Below, in pieces: positions 1-7,477 of a stretch of DNA of 18,803 nt. Each line of letters opens with the position of its first letter. Within the stretch, counting starts at the first letter, position 1. Under the pieces are notes generated by a model that ran no database searches, had not been told where the DNA came from, and worked only from the letters and a program-made list of their open reading frames with translations. Source of the DNA: JBFHNV01 sp041593595 (lineage in GTDB: Bacteria; Pseudomonadota; Gammaproteobacteria; HK1); contig JBFHNV010000115.1 of NCBI GenBank assembly GCA_041593595.1, positions 1 to 18,803 on the forward strand. The letters run 5' to 3'. The position numbers were made by a program, and so were the translations under genes.

Positions 1-54
1 CCACCCCGGCTGTCTTGATCACACACGACCAGGACGCAGGCAACATACAAGCCC

Positions 55-170
55 CCATGGACGGGTTCACGGCGCGCCGCGGCAGCCCGTGCCCTCTTCC
101 GCGCCGCACCGGCCCGGATTGCCCCGCCCGAGCCTCCAGGAACGGATTCACGGCCTGCCACGGCGACCCG
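55..170. repeat. two imperfect direct repeat copies, about 35 bp each
   Basis: Copy A (55-89) and copy B (136-170) share 27 of 35 positions, with the common core TTCACGGC followed by a GC-rich stretch, at a period of 81 bp. They lie beyond the 3' end of the histidine phosphatase gene. No convincing reading frame covers positions 1-216. This may be part of a dispersed extragenic repeat family, but one window cannot show that. Confidence 0.4.
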
Positions 171-216
171 ACCTGCCTTCCGCGTGGCAGCCTTGCCAGG
201 CGCCGCGCTCGCAACG

Positions 217-867
217 TCAGTTCCGCGATCCCGCTCCGAACTCCGCCGCCAGCCGCTGCCACTCCTCCGGCGTGACCCGCGCAACCGCCTCGAACCCACC
301 GCGGCCGTCGGCCCGGAACACCACCCCCTCCGCCTCACCCGGATACACCGGGGTGGCCTCCCGGGCCACGTTGCCGTGGGCAGAGACCAGGGTGTTGGTC
401 CCCGGCGGCGGCGGCGTGGCCAGCAACGCCCGCGCGTTCGCCACGACCGCGCCACGGCCGCCGACGTAGGACGCCGCCCGCAGGTTCATCACGTGGGTCG
501 TGGTCTCCACGGGCCCCAGCTCCATCAGCTCGGCGGTCTCGACGGTGCGACAGTAGGGACTCGCCAGCACCCGGCCCACGGGGATCCCCAGGGCGCGGAT
601 GGCCTGGCCCACCGCACGGGCCGCGGCGCGGCCCTCGGTGGAGAGCTGGCGCATGCGCTCCGGGTCGCAGCTCACCCAGTCGCCGGCCTCGCGCAGCCGG
701 TCCGGGTTGCTCCAGTCGGTCTGGGCGTGACGGAAGTACAAGGTGTAGCCGCCCTCCCGCAGCGCCGCCACGAGCTCGCCGCCCGTGAGCGCGGGGCCGG
801 CCCGGACCGGGAAGCCCGTGGCGCAGAGCAGGAGCGCGACGGCTCGGATCAGCACACGACGGTTCAT
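217..867 (-). CDS. exported histidine phosphatase family protein
   Basis: A 216-residue protein of the phosphoglycerate mutase-like histidine phosphatase superfamily. The catalytic RH motif is at residues 46-47 (FRHAQTD), a conserved Arg sits at about 107 (SPYCRT), and the second catalytic His is in SAHGN at about 164. These fit phosphoryl transfer through a phosphohistidine. I chose the ATG at 867 because it places a classic signal peptide first (MNRR followed by a hydrophobic run, then an ALTGG-like mature start at about residue 26). A start 36 bases further upstream would put a charged leader in front of it. The mature enzyme is therefore probably periplasmic. The substrate cannot be deduced. 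It diverges from the Sel1-repeat gene across a gap of about 97 bp. Confidence 0.85.
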   Translation of the reverse strand: MNRRVLIRAVALLLCATGFPVRAGPALTGGELVAALREGGYTLYFRHAQTDWSNPDRLREAGDWVSCDPERMRQLSTEGRAAARAVGQAIRALGIPVGRVLASPYCRTVETAELMELGPVETTTHVMNLRAASYVGGRGAVVANARALLATPPPPGTNTLVSAHGNVAREATPVYPGEAEGVVFRADGRGGFEAVARVTPEEWQRLAAEFGAGSRN

Positions 868-964
868 CTGCGAATGCTCCCAGCGGGGGCGCAAGATGCG
901 CAAGACTCCCGGCCCACGCCCTGTTGCGGTAGCGTCATCGGCTCAGGGCCAGCGGCGGGATGCC

Positions 965-1711
965 ATGACCAGAAAAGAGACAGCGGCGGGCGGCCGGGTG
1001 GCCGCCTCATGCGCCGGATGGGCGCTGGCGATGATGCTGGCCCTGAATGCCCGCGCCGCACTGGCGCAGTACGAGATCGGCGCCCGCGCCCTGGAGCGCG
1101 GCGAGTACGCCGAGGCGTGGCTGATCCTCCACCCCCTGGCCCGGGCCGGTGACGCCCGCGCGCAGCACGACGTTGGCCTCATGCACGCCTTCGGCCTGGG
1201 TGTGCCCGAGTCGCTGGCCGAGGCCTCCCGCTGGCTCGGGCGTGCCGCGGAGCGGGGCAACGTGCAGTCCCAGGCGCGGCTCGGCTGGATGTACTACCGT
1301 GGGATCGGCGTCGAGCGCGACGTGGCGCGCGCCGTCCACTGGTCCCGGCTCGCCGCGGAGCAGGGTCATCCCTGGGCCCAGTCAAACTTCGGCTTCCTGC
1401 TGGACACCGGCGAAGGCGTGCCCCGGGACCGGGTGGCCGCGGCACACTGGTATCGCCGCTCGGCGGAGCAGGGGCTGCCGGAGGCGCAGCGCAACCTGGG
1501 CGCCATGTACGAGCGCGGGCACGGCGTGGTGCGCGACCGGGTGCTGGCCTACGCCTGGTTCGGGGTGGCGGCTGCCGGCGGCGACGGCCACGCGGTGCGC
1601 ATGCGCGACGCCCTGGAGCCGCGGCTGGATCCGCTGGAGCTCGAGCGGGCGCGCGCGCTGGCGCGCAGCCTCTACGAGCGCCACGGCAGCGACCCGTCCC
1701 TGGGTGGCTGA
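965..1711 (+). CDS. secreted Sel1-repeat (SLR/TPR-like) protein
   Basis: A 248-residue protein with a signal peptide ending near ALAQ (residue 35), followed by four to five Sel1-like repeats of about 36 residues (roughly 64-99, 100-135, 136-171 and 172-207). Each has the typical A-x-x-x-LG-x-x-Y/M, G-x-GV and A-x-x-W-x-x-x-A-A pattern. Sel1 repeats form alpha-solenoid scaffolds for protein-protein contacts, often in the envelope. The ATG at 965 is preferred over the in-frame ATG at 785 because it starts at the signal peptide and does not overlap the divergent phosphatase gene. The rhomboid gene begins 6 bases after the stop, so the two are probably cotranscribed. The partner or client is unknown. 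Confidence 0.85.
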   Translation: MTRKETAAGGRVAASCAGWALAMMLALNARAALAQYEIGARALERGEYAEAWLILHPLARAGDARAQHDVGLMHAFGLGVPESLAEASRWLGRAAERGNVQSQARLGWMYYRGIGVERDVARAVHWSRLAAEQGHPWAQSNFGFLLDTGEGVPRDRVAAAHWYRRSAEQGLPEAQRNLGAMYERGHGVVRDRVLAYAWFGVAAAGGDGHAVRMRDALEPRLDPLELERARALARSLYERHGSDPSLGG

Positions 1712-1717
1712 GACCCC

Positions 1718-2440
1718 GTGATCCCGCTGCGCGACGACAACCCCGCCGGCATCACGCCCCTGGTGAGCTGGGCGCTGATGGCCGCCTGCATCCTGGTATT
1801 CCTTTGGCAGGTGAGCCTGGACGAGCGGGCCGGGCGCATCGCCGTGTATGCCCTGGGCGTGATCCCCGCCGTGCTCTTCGACCACGCCAGCCTGTCTCCC
1901 CAGGTGGCACTGGTCCCGCCGCTGGCCTCCGTGTTCACCTCCATGTTCATGCACGGCGGCTGGATGCACCTCATCGGCAACATGCTCTATCTGTGGATCT
2001 TCGCCGACAACGTGGAGGCGAGCATGGGCCACCGGCGCTTCCTGGTCTTCTACCTGCTGTGCGGGATCGCCGCGGTGCTGGCCCAGGCGCTGCCGGACAC
2101 GCGCTCCCAGATCCCGATGATCGGCGCGAGCGGGGCCATCTCCGGGGTGCTGGGGGCGTACCTGCTGCTGCACCCCCACGCACGGGTGCTGGTGCTCATC
2201 CCGCTCGGCGTGTTCAGCCAGATCGTGCACCTTCCGGCGGGGATGGTGCTGGGGCTGTGGTTTGTGCTGCAGCTGGTGTCGTCGCAGCTCGCGCCGGCCG
2301 GGGAGGGAGGTGTCGCCTTCGGTGCCCACATCGGCGGCTTCGTGGCAGGTGCCGCGCTCATCCCGCTGTTCAAGTACCGCCACGTGCCGCTGCTACTGCC
2401 CGGGCGCTCGCGGGGTGGCGGCGGCCGGCGCGGCTTCTGA
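1718..2440 (+). CDS. rhomboid family intramembrane serine protease
   Basis: A 240-residue polytopic membrane protein with the rhomboid fold. It shows the H-x-x-x-N pair at His84 and Asn88 (WMHLIGN), the catalytic GASG motif with Ser138, and the catalytic His204 in FGAHIGGFVAG, forming the Ser-His dyad. An N-terminal hydrophobic segment lies at about 14-33, and the hydrophobic stretches that follow give about six membrane segments. The tail is short and rich in Gly and Arg. Translation starts at a GTG (1718), 6 bases after the Sel1-repeat stop, which suggests coupling. Rhomboids cleave transmembrane substrates within the bilayer; the substrate here is unknown. It converges on the PuuR-like gene with only 20 bases between stops. 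Confidence 0.92.
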   Translation: MIPLRDDNPAGITPLVSWALMAACILVFLWQVSLDERAGRIAVYALGVIPAVLFDHASLSPQVALVPPLASVFTSMFMHGGWMHLIGNMLYLWIFADNVEASMGHRRFLVFYLLCGIAAVLAQALPDTRSQIPMIGASGAISGVLGAYLLLHPHARVLVLIPLGVFSQIVHLPAGMVLGLWFVLQLVSSQLAPAGEGGVAFGAHIGGFVAGAALIPLFKYRHVPLLLPGRSRGGGGRRGF

Positions 2441-2460
2441 CCGCACCGCCCTGGCCGCCA

Positions 2461-3045
2461 CTACATGGAGGGCGGCGAGCAGGCGCTCACGATGACGCAC
2501 TCACCCTTGCCCACGTTGCGGAAGCGGTGCGGGGTGGTGCTGTCGAAGTAGTAGGCATCGCCCGGACCCAGGATGCGCCGCTGGCTGCCCACCGTGATCT
2601 CGATGTGCCCCGCGATCACCACGCCGCCTTCCTCCGCCTCGTGCCGGTACATGGCCTTGCCCGTATCGGCGCCGGGGGCGTAGCGCTCGTGGAGGATCTG
2701 CAGCCGCCGGCCCGCCAGGTTGCCGCCCACCTGGCGGAACGACAGCTTGCCGCCGGCGAGCTCCGTGAGCTCGGCGGCGGCGAAGAAGATGGGTTGCGCC
2801 GGCTCGCTGTCCAGGGCGAAGAACTCGGCCAGGGTCATGGGTACCCCGTCCAGCACCTTCTTCAGCGACGCCACCGACGGGCTGGTCTTGTTGTTCTCGA
2901 TGAGGGAGATGGTGGCATTGGTGACGCCGGCGCGGCGCGCCAGCTCGCGCTGGGACAGGTTGCGGCTCTCCCGCACCTGGCGCAGACGGGAGCCCAGATC
3001 CGGCTCCAGGCGGGCGGCGTGGCCCAGGTCGACGGCCTCGGTCAT
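2461..3045 (-). CDS. XRE-cupin transcriptional regulator, PuuR-like
   Basis: A 194-residue regulator. An N-terminal XRE helix-turn-helix spans about residues 19-75 (LRQVRESRNLSQRELARRAG, then ATISLIEN). A C-terminal cupin barrel spans about 115-190, with RHEAEEG at 134-140 and TPHRF at 171-175. Size and domain order match E. coli PuuR, the repressor of putrescine/GABA catabolism, and the gene diverges from a GABA aminotransferase exactly as such a regulator would. The ATG at 3045 follows a GGAAGGA ribosome site on the minus strand. I infer that it represses the aminotransferase and perhaps itself through sites at about 3098-3125. The effector (putrescine, GABA or another amine) is not shown by the sequence, so the gene symbol is withheld. 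Confidence 0.88.
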   Translation of the reverse strand: MTEAVDLGHAARLEPDLGSRLRQVRESRNLSQRELARRAGVTNATISLIENNKTSPSVASLKKVLDGVPMTLAEFFALDSEPAQPIFFAAAELTELAGGKLSFRQVGGNLAGRRLQILHERYAPGADTGKAMYRHEAEEGGVVIAGHIEITVGSQRRILGPGDAYYFDSTTPHRFRNVGKGECVIVSACSPPSM

Positions 3046-3100
3046 GGGGCGTCCTTCCGGCCCAGGCCGGGGATGGGGGACTACAGCTTACCGTAGATTG

Positions 3101-3125
3101 AACACAGTGTTGAATATTCTGAACA
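3101..3125. promoter_or_regulatory. candidate operator for the PuuR-like regulator
   Basis: AACACaGTGTT (3101-3111) is a perfect inverted repeat around one central base. It abuts a TGAATATTCTGAACA stretch (3111-3125) containing the 8-bp palindrome GAATATTC. From memory, the E. coli PuuR site is close to AAAATATAATGAACA; the second element matches it at 11 of 15 positions. The region is strikingly AT-rich against a GC-rich background and overlaps the putative promoter of the aminotransferase gene, which would suit repression. Binding is inferred only. Confidence 0.5.
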
Positions 3126-3137
3126 ATGGGCTAGGAT
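3110..3137 (+). promoter_or_regulatory. putative sigma-70 promoter of the aminotransferase gene
   Basis: A -35-like TTGAAT (3110-3115) and a -10-like TAGGAT (3132-3137) are separated by 16 bases. Initiation would fall near 3144, leaving a leader of about 70 nt before the ATG at 3212. The -35 element lies inside the candidate operator. Confidence 0.5.
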
Positions 3138-3211
3138 CTGCGCCCTCAACAGGCAACCGCGGGCCTGGTGCGGCCGGCATCCCGCCGGCGCGCCCGCGAC
3201 GGAGCGATCAC

Positions 3212-4507
3212 ATGACGACCAATGCCGAGCTTCTCCGGCGCCGCAACGAGGCGGTGGCACGGGGTGTGGGCAATATCCACAACGTGTACGCCGACAAGGC
3301 CCTGGACGCCGAGCTCTGGGACGTGGAGGGACGCCGCTTCATCGACTTCGCGGGTGGCATCGGCGTGCTCAACGTCGGTCACCGCCACCCGCGGGTGATG
3401 GAGGCCGTGGCCGCCCAGCTCGAGCGCTTCACCCACACCTGCTTCCACGTGGCGCCCTACGAGCCCTACGTGGAGCTGGCCGAGCGCCTCAATGCGCTCG
3501 CCCCCGGCGATTTCCCGAAGAAGACGCTGCTGGTGAACACCGGCGCCGAGGCGGTGGAGAACGCGGTCAAGATCGCCCGCGCCGCGACGGGCCGCACCGG
3601 CGTCATCGCCTTCAACGGCGGCTTCCACGGCCGCACCATGATGGCGCTCTCGCTCACCGGCAAGGTGGACCCCTACAAGAAGGGCTTCGGTCCGATGCCC
3701 TCCGACGTGTGGCACGCGCCCTTCCCGAGCGAGCTGCACCACCTGTCGGTGGATCACACCATGCTGGCGCTCGAGCACCTGTTCAAGGTGGAGGTGGAAC
3801 CCTCGCGGGTGGCTGCCGTGATCATCGAGCCGGTGCAGGGCGAGGGCGGCTTCTACGTGGCGCCGAAGGCGTTCCTCGAGAAGCTGCGCGAGCTGTGCGA
3901 CCGGCACGGGATCCTGTTCATCGCCGACGAGGTGCAGTCCGGCTCCGCGCGCACCGGCGCGATGTTCGCCATCGAGCACAGCGGCGTGGTGCCGGACATG
4001 ATCGTGCTGGCGAAGAGCGTCGCCGGCGGCTTTCCCCTGGCGGCGGTGACCGGCCGCGCGGAGATCATGGACGCGGTAGCCCCCGGCGGGCTGGGCGGCA
4101 CCTACGGCGGCAACCCGGTGTCCTGCGCCGCGGCGCTCGCGGTGCTGGACGTGTTCGAGCAGGAGAAGCTCTTCGCGCGCAGCACCAAGCTGGGCAAGCG
4201 GCTTACGGAACGCTTCAACAAGATGGCGAAGCGCTTCCCCGCCATCGGCGAGGTGCGCGGGCTGGGCGCCATGGTGGCGGTGGAGCTGTTCAAGGACCGT
4301 GATCGCGAGCAGCCCGACGCGGAGCTGACCAAGGCCGTGGTGGCCAAGGCCGCCGAGCTGGGGCTGCTACTGCTGCCCTGCGGCGTGTACGGGAACGTGA
4401 TCCGCGTGCTGGTGCCCATCACCGCCAGCGACGCGGTGGTGGACGAGGGCATGGACATCCTGGAGAAGGCCCTGGAAGCCGCCGGCAAGGTGCGCGCCGC
4501 CGCCTGA
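3212..4507 (+). CDS. gabT: 4-aminobutyrate aminotransferase (class III PLP)
   Basis: A 431-residue class III aminotransferase, close to the usual 420-430 residues of GabT/PuuE. The PLP lysine is Lys268 (VLAKSVAGG) and the ring-contacting Asp is Asp239 (IADEVQSG); both sit at the same numbers as in E. coli GabT. Other hallmarks are NTGAEAVENAVKIAR, the GFHGRT loop and EPVQGEGG. It transfers the amino group of GABA to 2-oxoglutarate, giving succinic semialdehyde and glutamate. The ATG at 3212 follows GGAG at 3201-3204. The divergent PuuR-like regulator supports a polyamine/GABA catabolic role. No succinate-semialdehyde dehydrogenase or gamma-glutamylputrescine genes accompany it here, so the rest of the pathway must lie elsewhere. 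A related omega-amino acid specificity remains possible. Confidence 0.9.
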   Translation: MTTNAELLRRRNEAVARGVGNIHNVYADKALDAELWDVEGRRFIDFAGGIGVLNVGHRHPRVMEAVAAQLERFTHTCFHVAPYEPYVELAERLNALAPGDFPKKTLLVNTGAEAVENAVKIARAATGRTGVIAFNGGFHGRTMMALSLTGKVDPYKKGFGPMPSDVWHAPFPSELHHLSVDHTMLALEHLFKVEVEPSRVAAVIIEPVQGEGGFYVAPKAFLEKLRELCDRHGILFIADEVQSGSARTGAMFAIEHSGVVPDMIVLAKSVAGGFPLAAVTGRAEIMDAVAPGGLGGTYGGNPVSCAAALAVLDVFEQEKLFARSTKLGKRLTERFNKMAKRFPAIGEVRGLGAMVAVELFKDRDREQPDAELTKAVVAKAAELGLLLLPCGVYGNVIRVLVPITASDAVVDEGMDILEKALEAAGKVRAAA

Positions 4508-4525
4508 TCCGTTCCGCCCCTCGCG

Positions 4526-4552
4526 CCGGGGCCGGCCGCGGGCCGGCCCCGG
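4526..4552. terminator. strong GC hairpin between convergent genes
   Basis: CCGGGGCCGGCC (4526-4537), a GCG loop (4538-4540) and GGCCGGCCCCGG (4541-4552) form a perfect 12-bp stem 19 bases after the aminotransferase stop. It lies in the 110-bp gap facing the convergent cupin gene. It has no T-tract, so it may slow polymerase or stabilise 3' ends rather than act as a classic intrinsic terminator. Confidence 0.55.
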
Positions 4553-4617
4553 GCTCGACCGCGCGGCGGCGCGCTGGCCGGGCCCTCGCTCTCGTGACCC
4601 GGTGCCGCGCTGCACCG

Positions 4618-5121
4618 TCAGGCGGGCACGTACTTGTCGCGCTTCACCCCGTCCATGTTCATCCCCTCGATGCGGATGAGGCGGGTTGGCCCGGCGCGGC
4701 TCGGGGAGTGCAGCTCGCCCTCCTGGTACACGTGGGCGTCGCCGGGCTCCAGCGTGTAGGTACGCACGGCCGTCACCTTGCCCGGCCGCCCGTCGGCGGG
4801 CCGCTCCACGGCGCGCCAGTCGGTCATCCGGGTCGCCCCGGCGGCCTGGCCGTAGATGGCCCAGGTGGAGGCGTGGTCGTGAGGATCGCTGTCCTTGGGG
4901 CCGTCGTAGGCATGGGCCAGGATGCAGAAGCCGAGCTCCGGATCCTGGTACAGGATCTTGCGCTCGGTGGTGTTCCCGGGCCCCAGGTGGGTGCTCACGA
5001 ACTCGTCGTCGGTGCAGGCTCGGGCCACGCAGCGGCGCACCGCCTCGCGCCCCTCGGGGCCGGGATCCGCCTTCAGGGCCGCGCGGCAGTCCGCCGCCAG
5101 CTGCTCGAGGGTGTAGCTCAT
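4618..5121 (-). CDS. cupin-fold metalloenzyme, cysteine dioxygenase-like
   Basis: A 167-residue protein of the double-stranded beta-helix (cupin) class, resembling the predicted metal-dependent enzymes related to thiol/cysteine dioxygenases. The metal-binding H-x-H lies in PHDHASTWAIYG (His81 and His83), and the second cupin motif includes GDAHVYQEGELHSPS with His138. The N-terminal 60 residues are helical. The ATG at 5121 is preferred over an upstream in-frame ATG at 5202 because a GGGAG ribosome site precedes it and the extra residues look non-coding. I infer an iron-dependent oxygenase acting on a small thiol or organic acid, but the substrate is unknown. It diverges from the small gene at 5292 and converges on gabT. 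Confidence 0.75.
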   Translation of the reverse strand: MSYTLEQLAADCRAALKADPGPEGREAVRRCVARACTDDEFVSTHLGPGNTTERKILYQDPELGFCILAHAYDGPKDSDPHDHASTWAIYGQAAGATRMTDWRAVERPADGRPGKVTAVRTYTLEPGDAHVYQEGELHSPSRAGPTRLIRIEGMNMDGVKRDKYVPA

Positions 5122-5291
5122 GGACTCGCTCCCGTCGCTGTCCGAAGGTCTGAAAATACCCCACCTGCGCGTCCCGGGCCCAGGGCCGACCCGGGCATGC
5201 ACTTCCTGCTTCGAGGGAACGCGATGCCCGTGGCAGAATGTACCCCGGTGCCGGCCCTCCGGTGGCGTGGCAGGCAGCCGACCGAGAACCC

Positions 5292-5588
5292 ATGAACGAG
5301 CAGAGCAGCCCCTACACCTGGATCGTCACCCGGGACGTCATCCTCGGCGACAGCAGTGACGCCGTGGGCAAGATCGGTCCGCGTGGCGCGAAGAACCGGG
5401 AGCGCTTCGACAAGATCATCATTCACGGGGACCACTTCCGGCTCCTCAACGACGCCGGCGAAGTGCAGTTCACCGGCTACATCCTGGGCGACTACAAGGG
5501 TACGGAGCCGCTGGAGGACTATGGCCGCAACAACGGCTGCACCCGCATCGAGTACGAGCGCGACGGCGAGTGGGTGGTGGTGAAGTAG
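5292..5588 (+). CDS. small protein of unknown function, 98 residues
   Basis: I do not recognise this family. The ATG at 5292 gives a 98-residue soluble, acidic protein with no signal peptide or membrane segment. Its composition alternates short hydrophobic strands with charged turns (KIIIHGDHFRLLND, EVQFTGYILGDY, TRIEYERDGEWVVV), which suggests a small beta-rich fold. Coding support comes from GC-rich third positions and well-formed secondary-structure patterning. It lies 101 bases upstream of the phosphatase gene on the same strand, so it could be the first gene of that transcript. A weak promoter-like pair lies upstream (TTCGAG near 5210 and CAGAAT near 5233), in the 170-bp divergent gap with the cupin gene. 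Confidence 0.7.
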   Translation: MNEQSSPYTWIVTRDVILGDSSDAVGKIGPRGAKNRERFDKIIIHGDHFRLLNDAGEVQFTGYILGDYKGTEPLEDYGRNNGCTRIEYERDGEWVVVK

Positions 5589-5644
5589 CCGCTGCGCCCC
5601 GCCCGGCAAGGCTCGGCACGCACGACCGGCTCCCGCGGTCCCCT

Positions 5645-5662
5645 CCGGGGCTTTTGCCCCGG
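5645..5662 (+). terminator. hairpin upstream of the phosphatase gene
   Basis: CCGGGGC (5645-5651), a TTTT loop and GCCCCGG (5656-5662) form a perfect 7-bp stem. It sits 57 bases after the stop of the 98-residue protein and 28 bases before the phosphatase ATG. No T-tract follows. It could partly terminate transcription from the upstream gene or shape the leader of the large cluster. Confidence 0.4.
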
Positions 5663-5689
5663 GCGCCGGGCGCGGGCATAGTCGCCGGC

Positions 5690-6991
5690 ATGGCCGTATC
5701 CCGGGAATCCCTGGACACGCGCGACCACGCCGGCGCACCGGCGCTGGCGGACTACCTGGAGCTGCTGGCGGGTCTCGGCCAGGACTTCGCCGAATCCCTC
5801 GACGTGTCCCGCACCCTGCAGCAGGCGCTGTCACGCATTGCCGACCGGCTGCACGCCGAGGCCGCCTCCCTGTTCCTCCTGGAGGAGGGCGACGCCGAGC
5901 TGGTGTGCCAGGCCTCGGTGGGCCCGGTGGACATCAACGGACTGCGTATCCCGGCGAGCCGGGGGATCGTGGGCCGGGCGGTGAGCGCCAACGCGTGCCA
6001 GATCGTGCGCGACGTGCGCCTGGACCCGGACTTCGCCCGCACCGTGGACGACGACACCGGGTTCACCACCCGCTCCATCCTGTGCGCACCGCTCAGCGTG
6101 AAGGACCGGCGGGTGGGCGCCATCGAGCTCGTCAACAAGGCCAGCGGCGACGGGCTGTTCTCGGAGGAGGACCGCCACGTCCTGCAGTCCATGGCGGCCT
6201 CCGCGGCGATGGCCATCATCAACGCACGGCTCACCACCCAGCTCATCGAGCAGGAGAAGATCCGGCGCGAGCTGGAGCTGGCCGCCGAGATCCAGCGCGG
6301 CCTGCTGCCGCCGCGCCGCCCGGCGGACTTCCCCGTGTGCGGCGTGAACCGTCCCGCGCGCAGCGTCTCCGGCGACTTCTACGACATCTTTCCACTGCCC
6401 GACGGGCGCATCGGCTTCAACGTGGGTGACGTGTCCGGGAAGGGCATCAACGCGGCGCTGCTGATGGCGAAGACCTCGAGCCTGTACCGCTGCCTGGGCA
6501 AGGCCATCGACGACCCGGGGGAGCTGCTGGCACGGGTCAACGCGGAGCTGTGCGAGACCGGTACCCGGGGCATGTTCGTGACCCTGGTTGGCGGCGTGTA
6601 CGACCCCGTCCGCGACGAGGTGTGTATCGCCAACGCGGGCCACGAGCCACCCCTGCTGCGCCATGCGGACGGGCACTACACGGCGTTCCCGGCGGATGCC
6701 CCGCCGCTCGGCATCGCGCTCGACCTGGTGGGAGCGAGTGGCTACCCGGTCACACACTGGCGGCTCGACGGGGGCTGCCTCGTGGTGTTCACCGACGGCA
6801 TCACCGAGTGGCAGGACGCGGACGGCGCCATGCTGGGCGCGCGCGGGCTGAAGGCGCTGCTGCGCGAGCTCGCGCCGCTGCCCCCCCGCGAGCGGCTCGA
6901 CGCGCTGGTCGAGCGGCTGGATCCGGGCGACCGGCCGCTGCACGACGACATGACCATGCTGCTGGTGCAGTGCCCCGGGCCCGCGGCGTGA
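5690..6991 (+). CDS. GAF-domain SpoIIE/RsbU-type PP2C phosphatase
   Basis: A 433-residue cytoplasmic serine phosphatase. A GAF sensor domain covers about residues 25-185. A helical linker follows (about 185-205, IEQEKIRRELELAAEIQRGL), the typical signalling helix joining such sensors to SpoIIE domains. The catalytic domain (about 206-428) carries the metal-binding aspartates: SGDFYD (Asp229), GDVSGKG (Asp247), FTDGITE (Asp369) and HDDMTMLLV (Asp419/420), all intact. Enzymes of this class dephosphorylate STAS anti-anti-sigma proteins in partner switches. Here both the kinase-like and STAS genes follow directly, and the stop overlaps the next start (GTGA at 6988-6991). No strong ribosome site precedes the ATG at 5690. 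The GAF ligand or signal is unknown. Confidence 0.92.
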   Translation: MAVSRESLDTRDHAGAPALADYLELLAGLGQDFAESLDVSRTLQQALSRIADRLHAEAASLFLLEEGDAELVCQASVGPVDINGLRIPASRGIVGRAVSANACQIVRDVRLDPDFARTVDDDTGFTTRSILCAPLSVKDRRVGAIELVNKASGDGLFSEEDRHVLQSMAASAAMAIINARLTTQLIEQEKIRRELELAAEIQRGLLPPRRPADFPVCGVNRPARSVSGDFYDIFPLPDGRIGFNVGDVSGKGINAALLMAKTSSLYRCLGKAIDDPGELLARVNAELCETGTRGMFVTLVGGVYDPVRDEVCIANAGHEPPLLRHADGHYTAFPADAPPLGIALDLVGASGYPVTHWRLDGGCLVVFTDGITEWQDADGAMLGARGLKALLRELAPLPPRERLDALVERLDPGDRPLHDDMTMLLVQCPGPAA

Positions 6992-7446
6992 GCGCCGCCG
7001 AGCACGCGGCCGCCGCCACCGCCCGGCACGGCGGCGGCGAGGCGGTGGTGTCGCTGCGCGTGCCGGCGCGGGTGAAGTCGCTGCGACTGGTGCGCCGGCT
7101 CATGCGCGAGGCCGCGGCTGCGAGCGGCTGCGGGGACACATGCACGCGCGACATCGTGATTGCGGTGGACGAGGCGTGCCAGAATGTCATCCGCCACGCC
7201 TACGGGGACCGGGCCAGCGGCGACATCGTCATCGACGTGCGGCGCCAGGGTGACGCGCTGACCGTCGACGTGGTGGACTTCGCTCCGCCGGTGGATCCGT
7301 CCTCCGTCCACCCGCGGCCGCTGGACGAGCTGCGTCCGGGGGGGCTCGGCACGCACTTCATTCGCGAGTGCATGGACGAGAGCGAGTTCCGCGAGCCCCC
7401 CGCGGGGGCGGGGAACCGGCTCTGGATGTCGAAGAAGATCGAGTGA
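6988..7446 (+). CDS. RsbW/SpoIIAB-like anti-sigma factor serine kinase
   Basis: A 152-residue protein of the HATPase family of serine kinase/anti-sigma factors. After about 18 poorly conserved residues, the domain shows the N-box DEACQNVIRHAYGD (Glu62, Asn66), with the general-base Glu and Mg-binding Asn expected of an active kinase. The Asp of the next box is at 97, and a GGLGTHFIRECMDE glycine box is at 118-131. The usual D-x-G of the G1 box reads DFA here, so ATP binding may be altered. It starts at a GTG overlapping the phosphatase stop. It should phosphorylate the STAS protein encoded 31 bases downstream. It may also bind a sigma factor, but no sigma gene lies in this window. Confidence 0.85.
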   Translation: MSAAEHAAAATARHGGGEAVVSLRVPARVKSLRLVRRLMREAAAASGCGDTCTRDIVIAVDEACQNVIRHAYGDRASGDIVIDVRRQGDALTVDVVDFAPPVDPSSVHPRPLDELRPGGLGTHFIRECMDESEFREPPAGAGNRLWMSKKIE

Positions 7447-7477
7447 CGGGATGACACGCGAGGGGAGAGCGGCGCCG

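Noticed and set aside
785..964. In-frame ATG at 785 as the start of the Sel1-repeat protein
   Set aside because: It would put about 60 charged residues before an obvious signal peptide and overlap the divergent phosphatase gene.
1382..2383. Long open frame antisense to the Sel1 and rhomboid genes
   Set aside because: Its His-, Gln- and Arg-rich composition is typical of antisense reading in GC-rich DNA, and no domain is visible.
2720..3211. Upstream extension of the aminotransferase frame to an earlier ATG
   Set aside because: It would overlap the divergent PuuR-like gene antisense and run through the promoter/operator region. The 431-residue form starting at 3212 matches GabT length and has a ribosome site.
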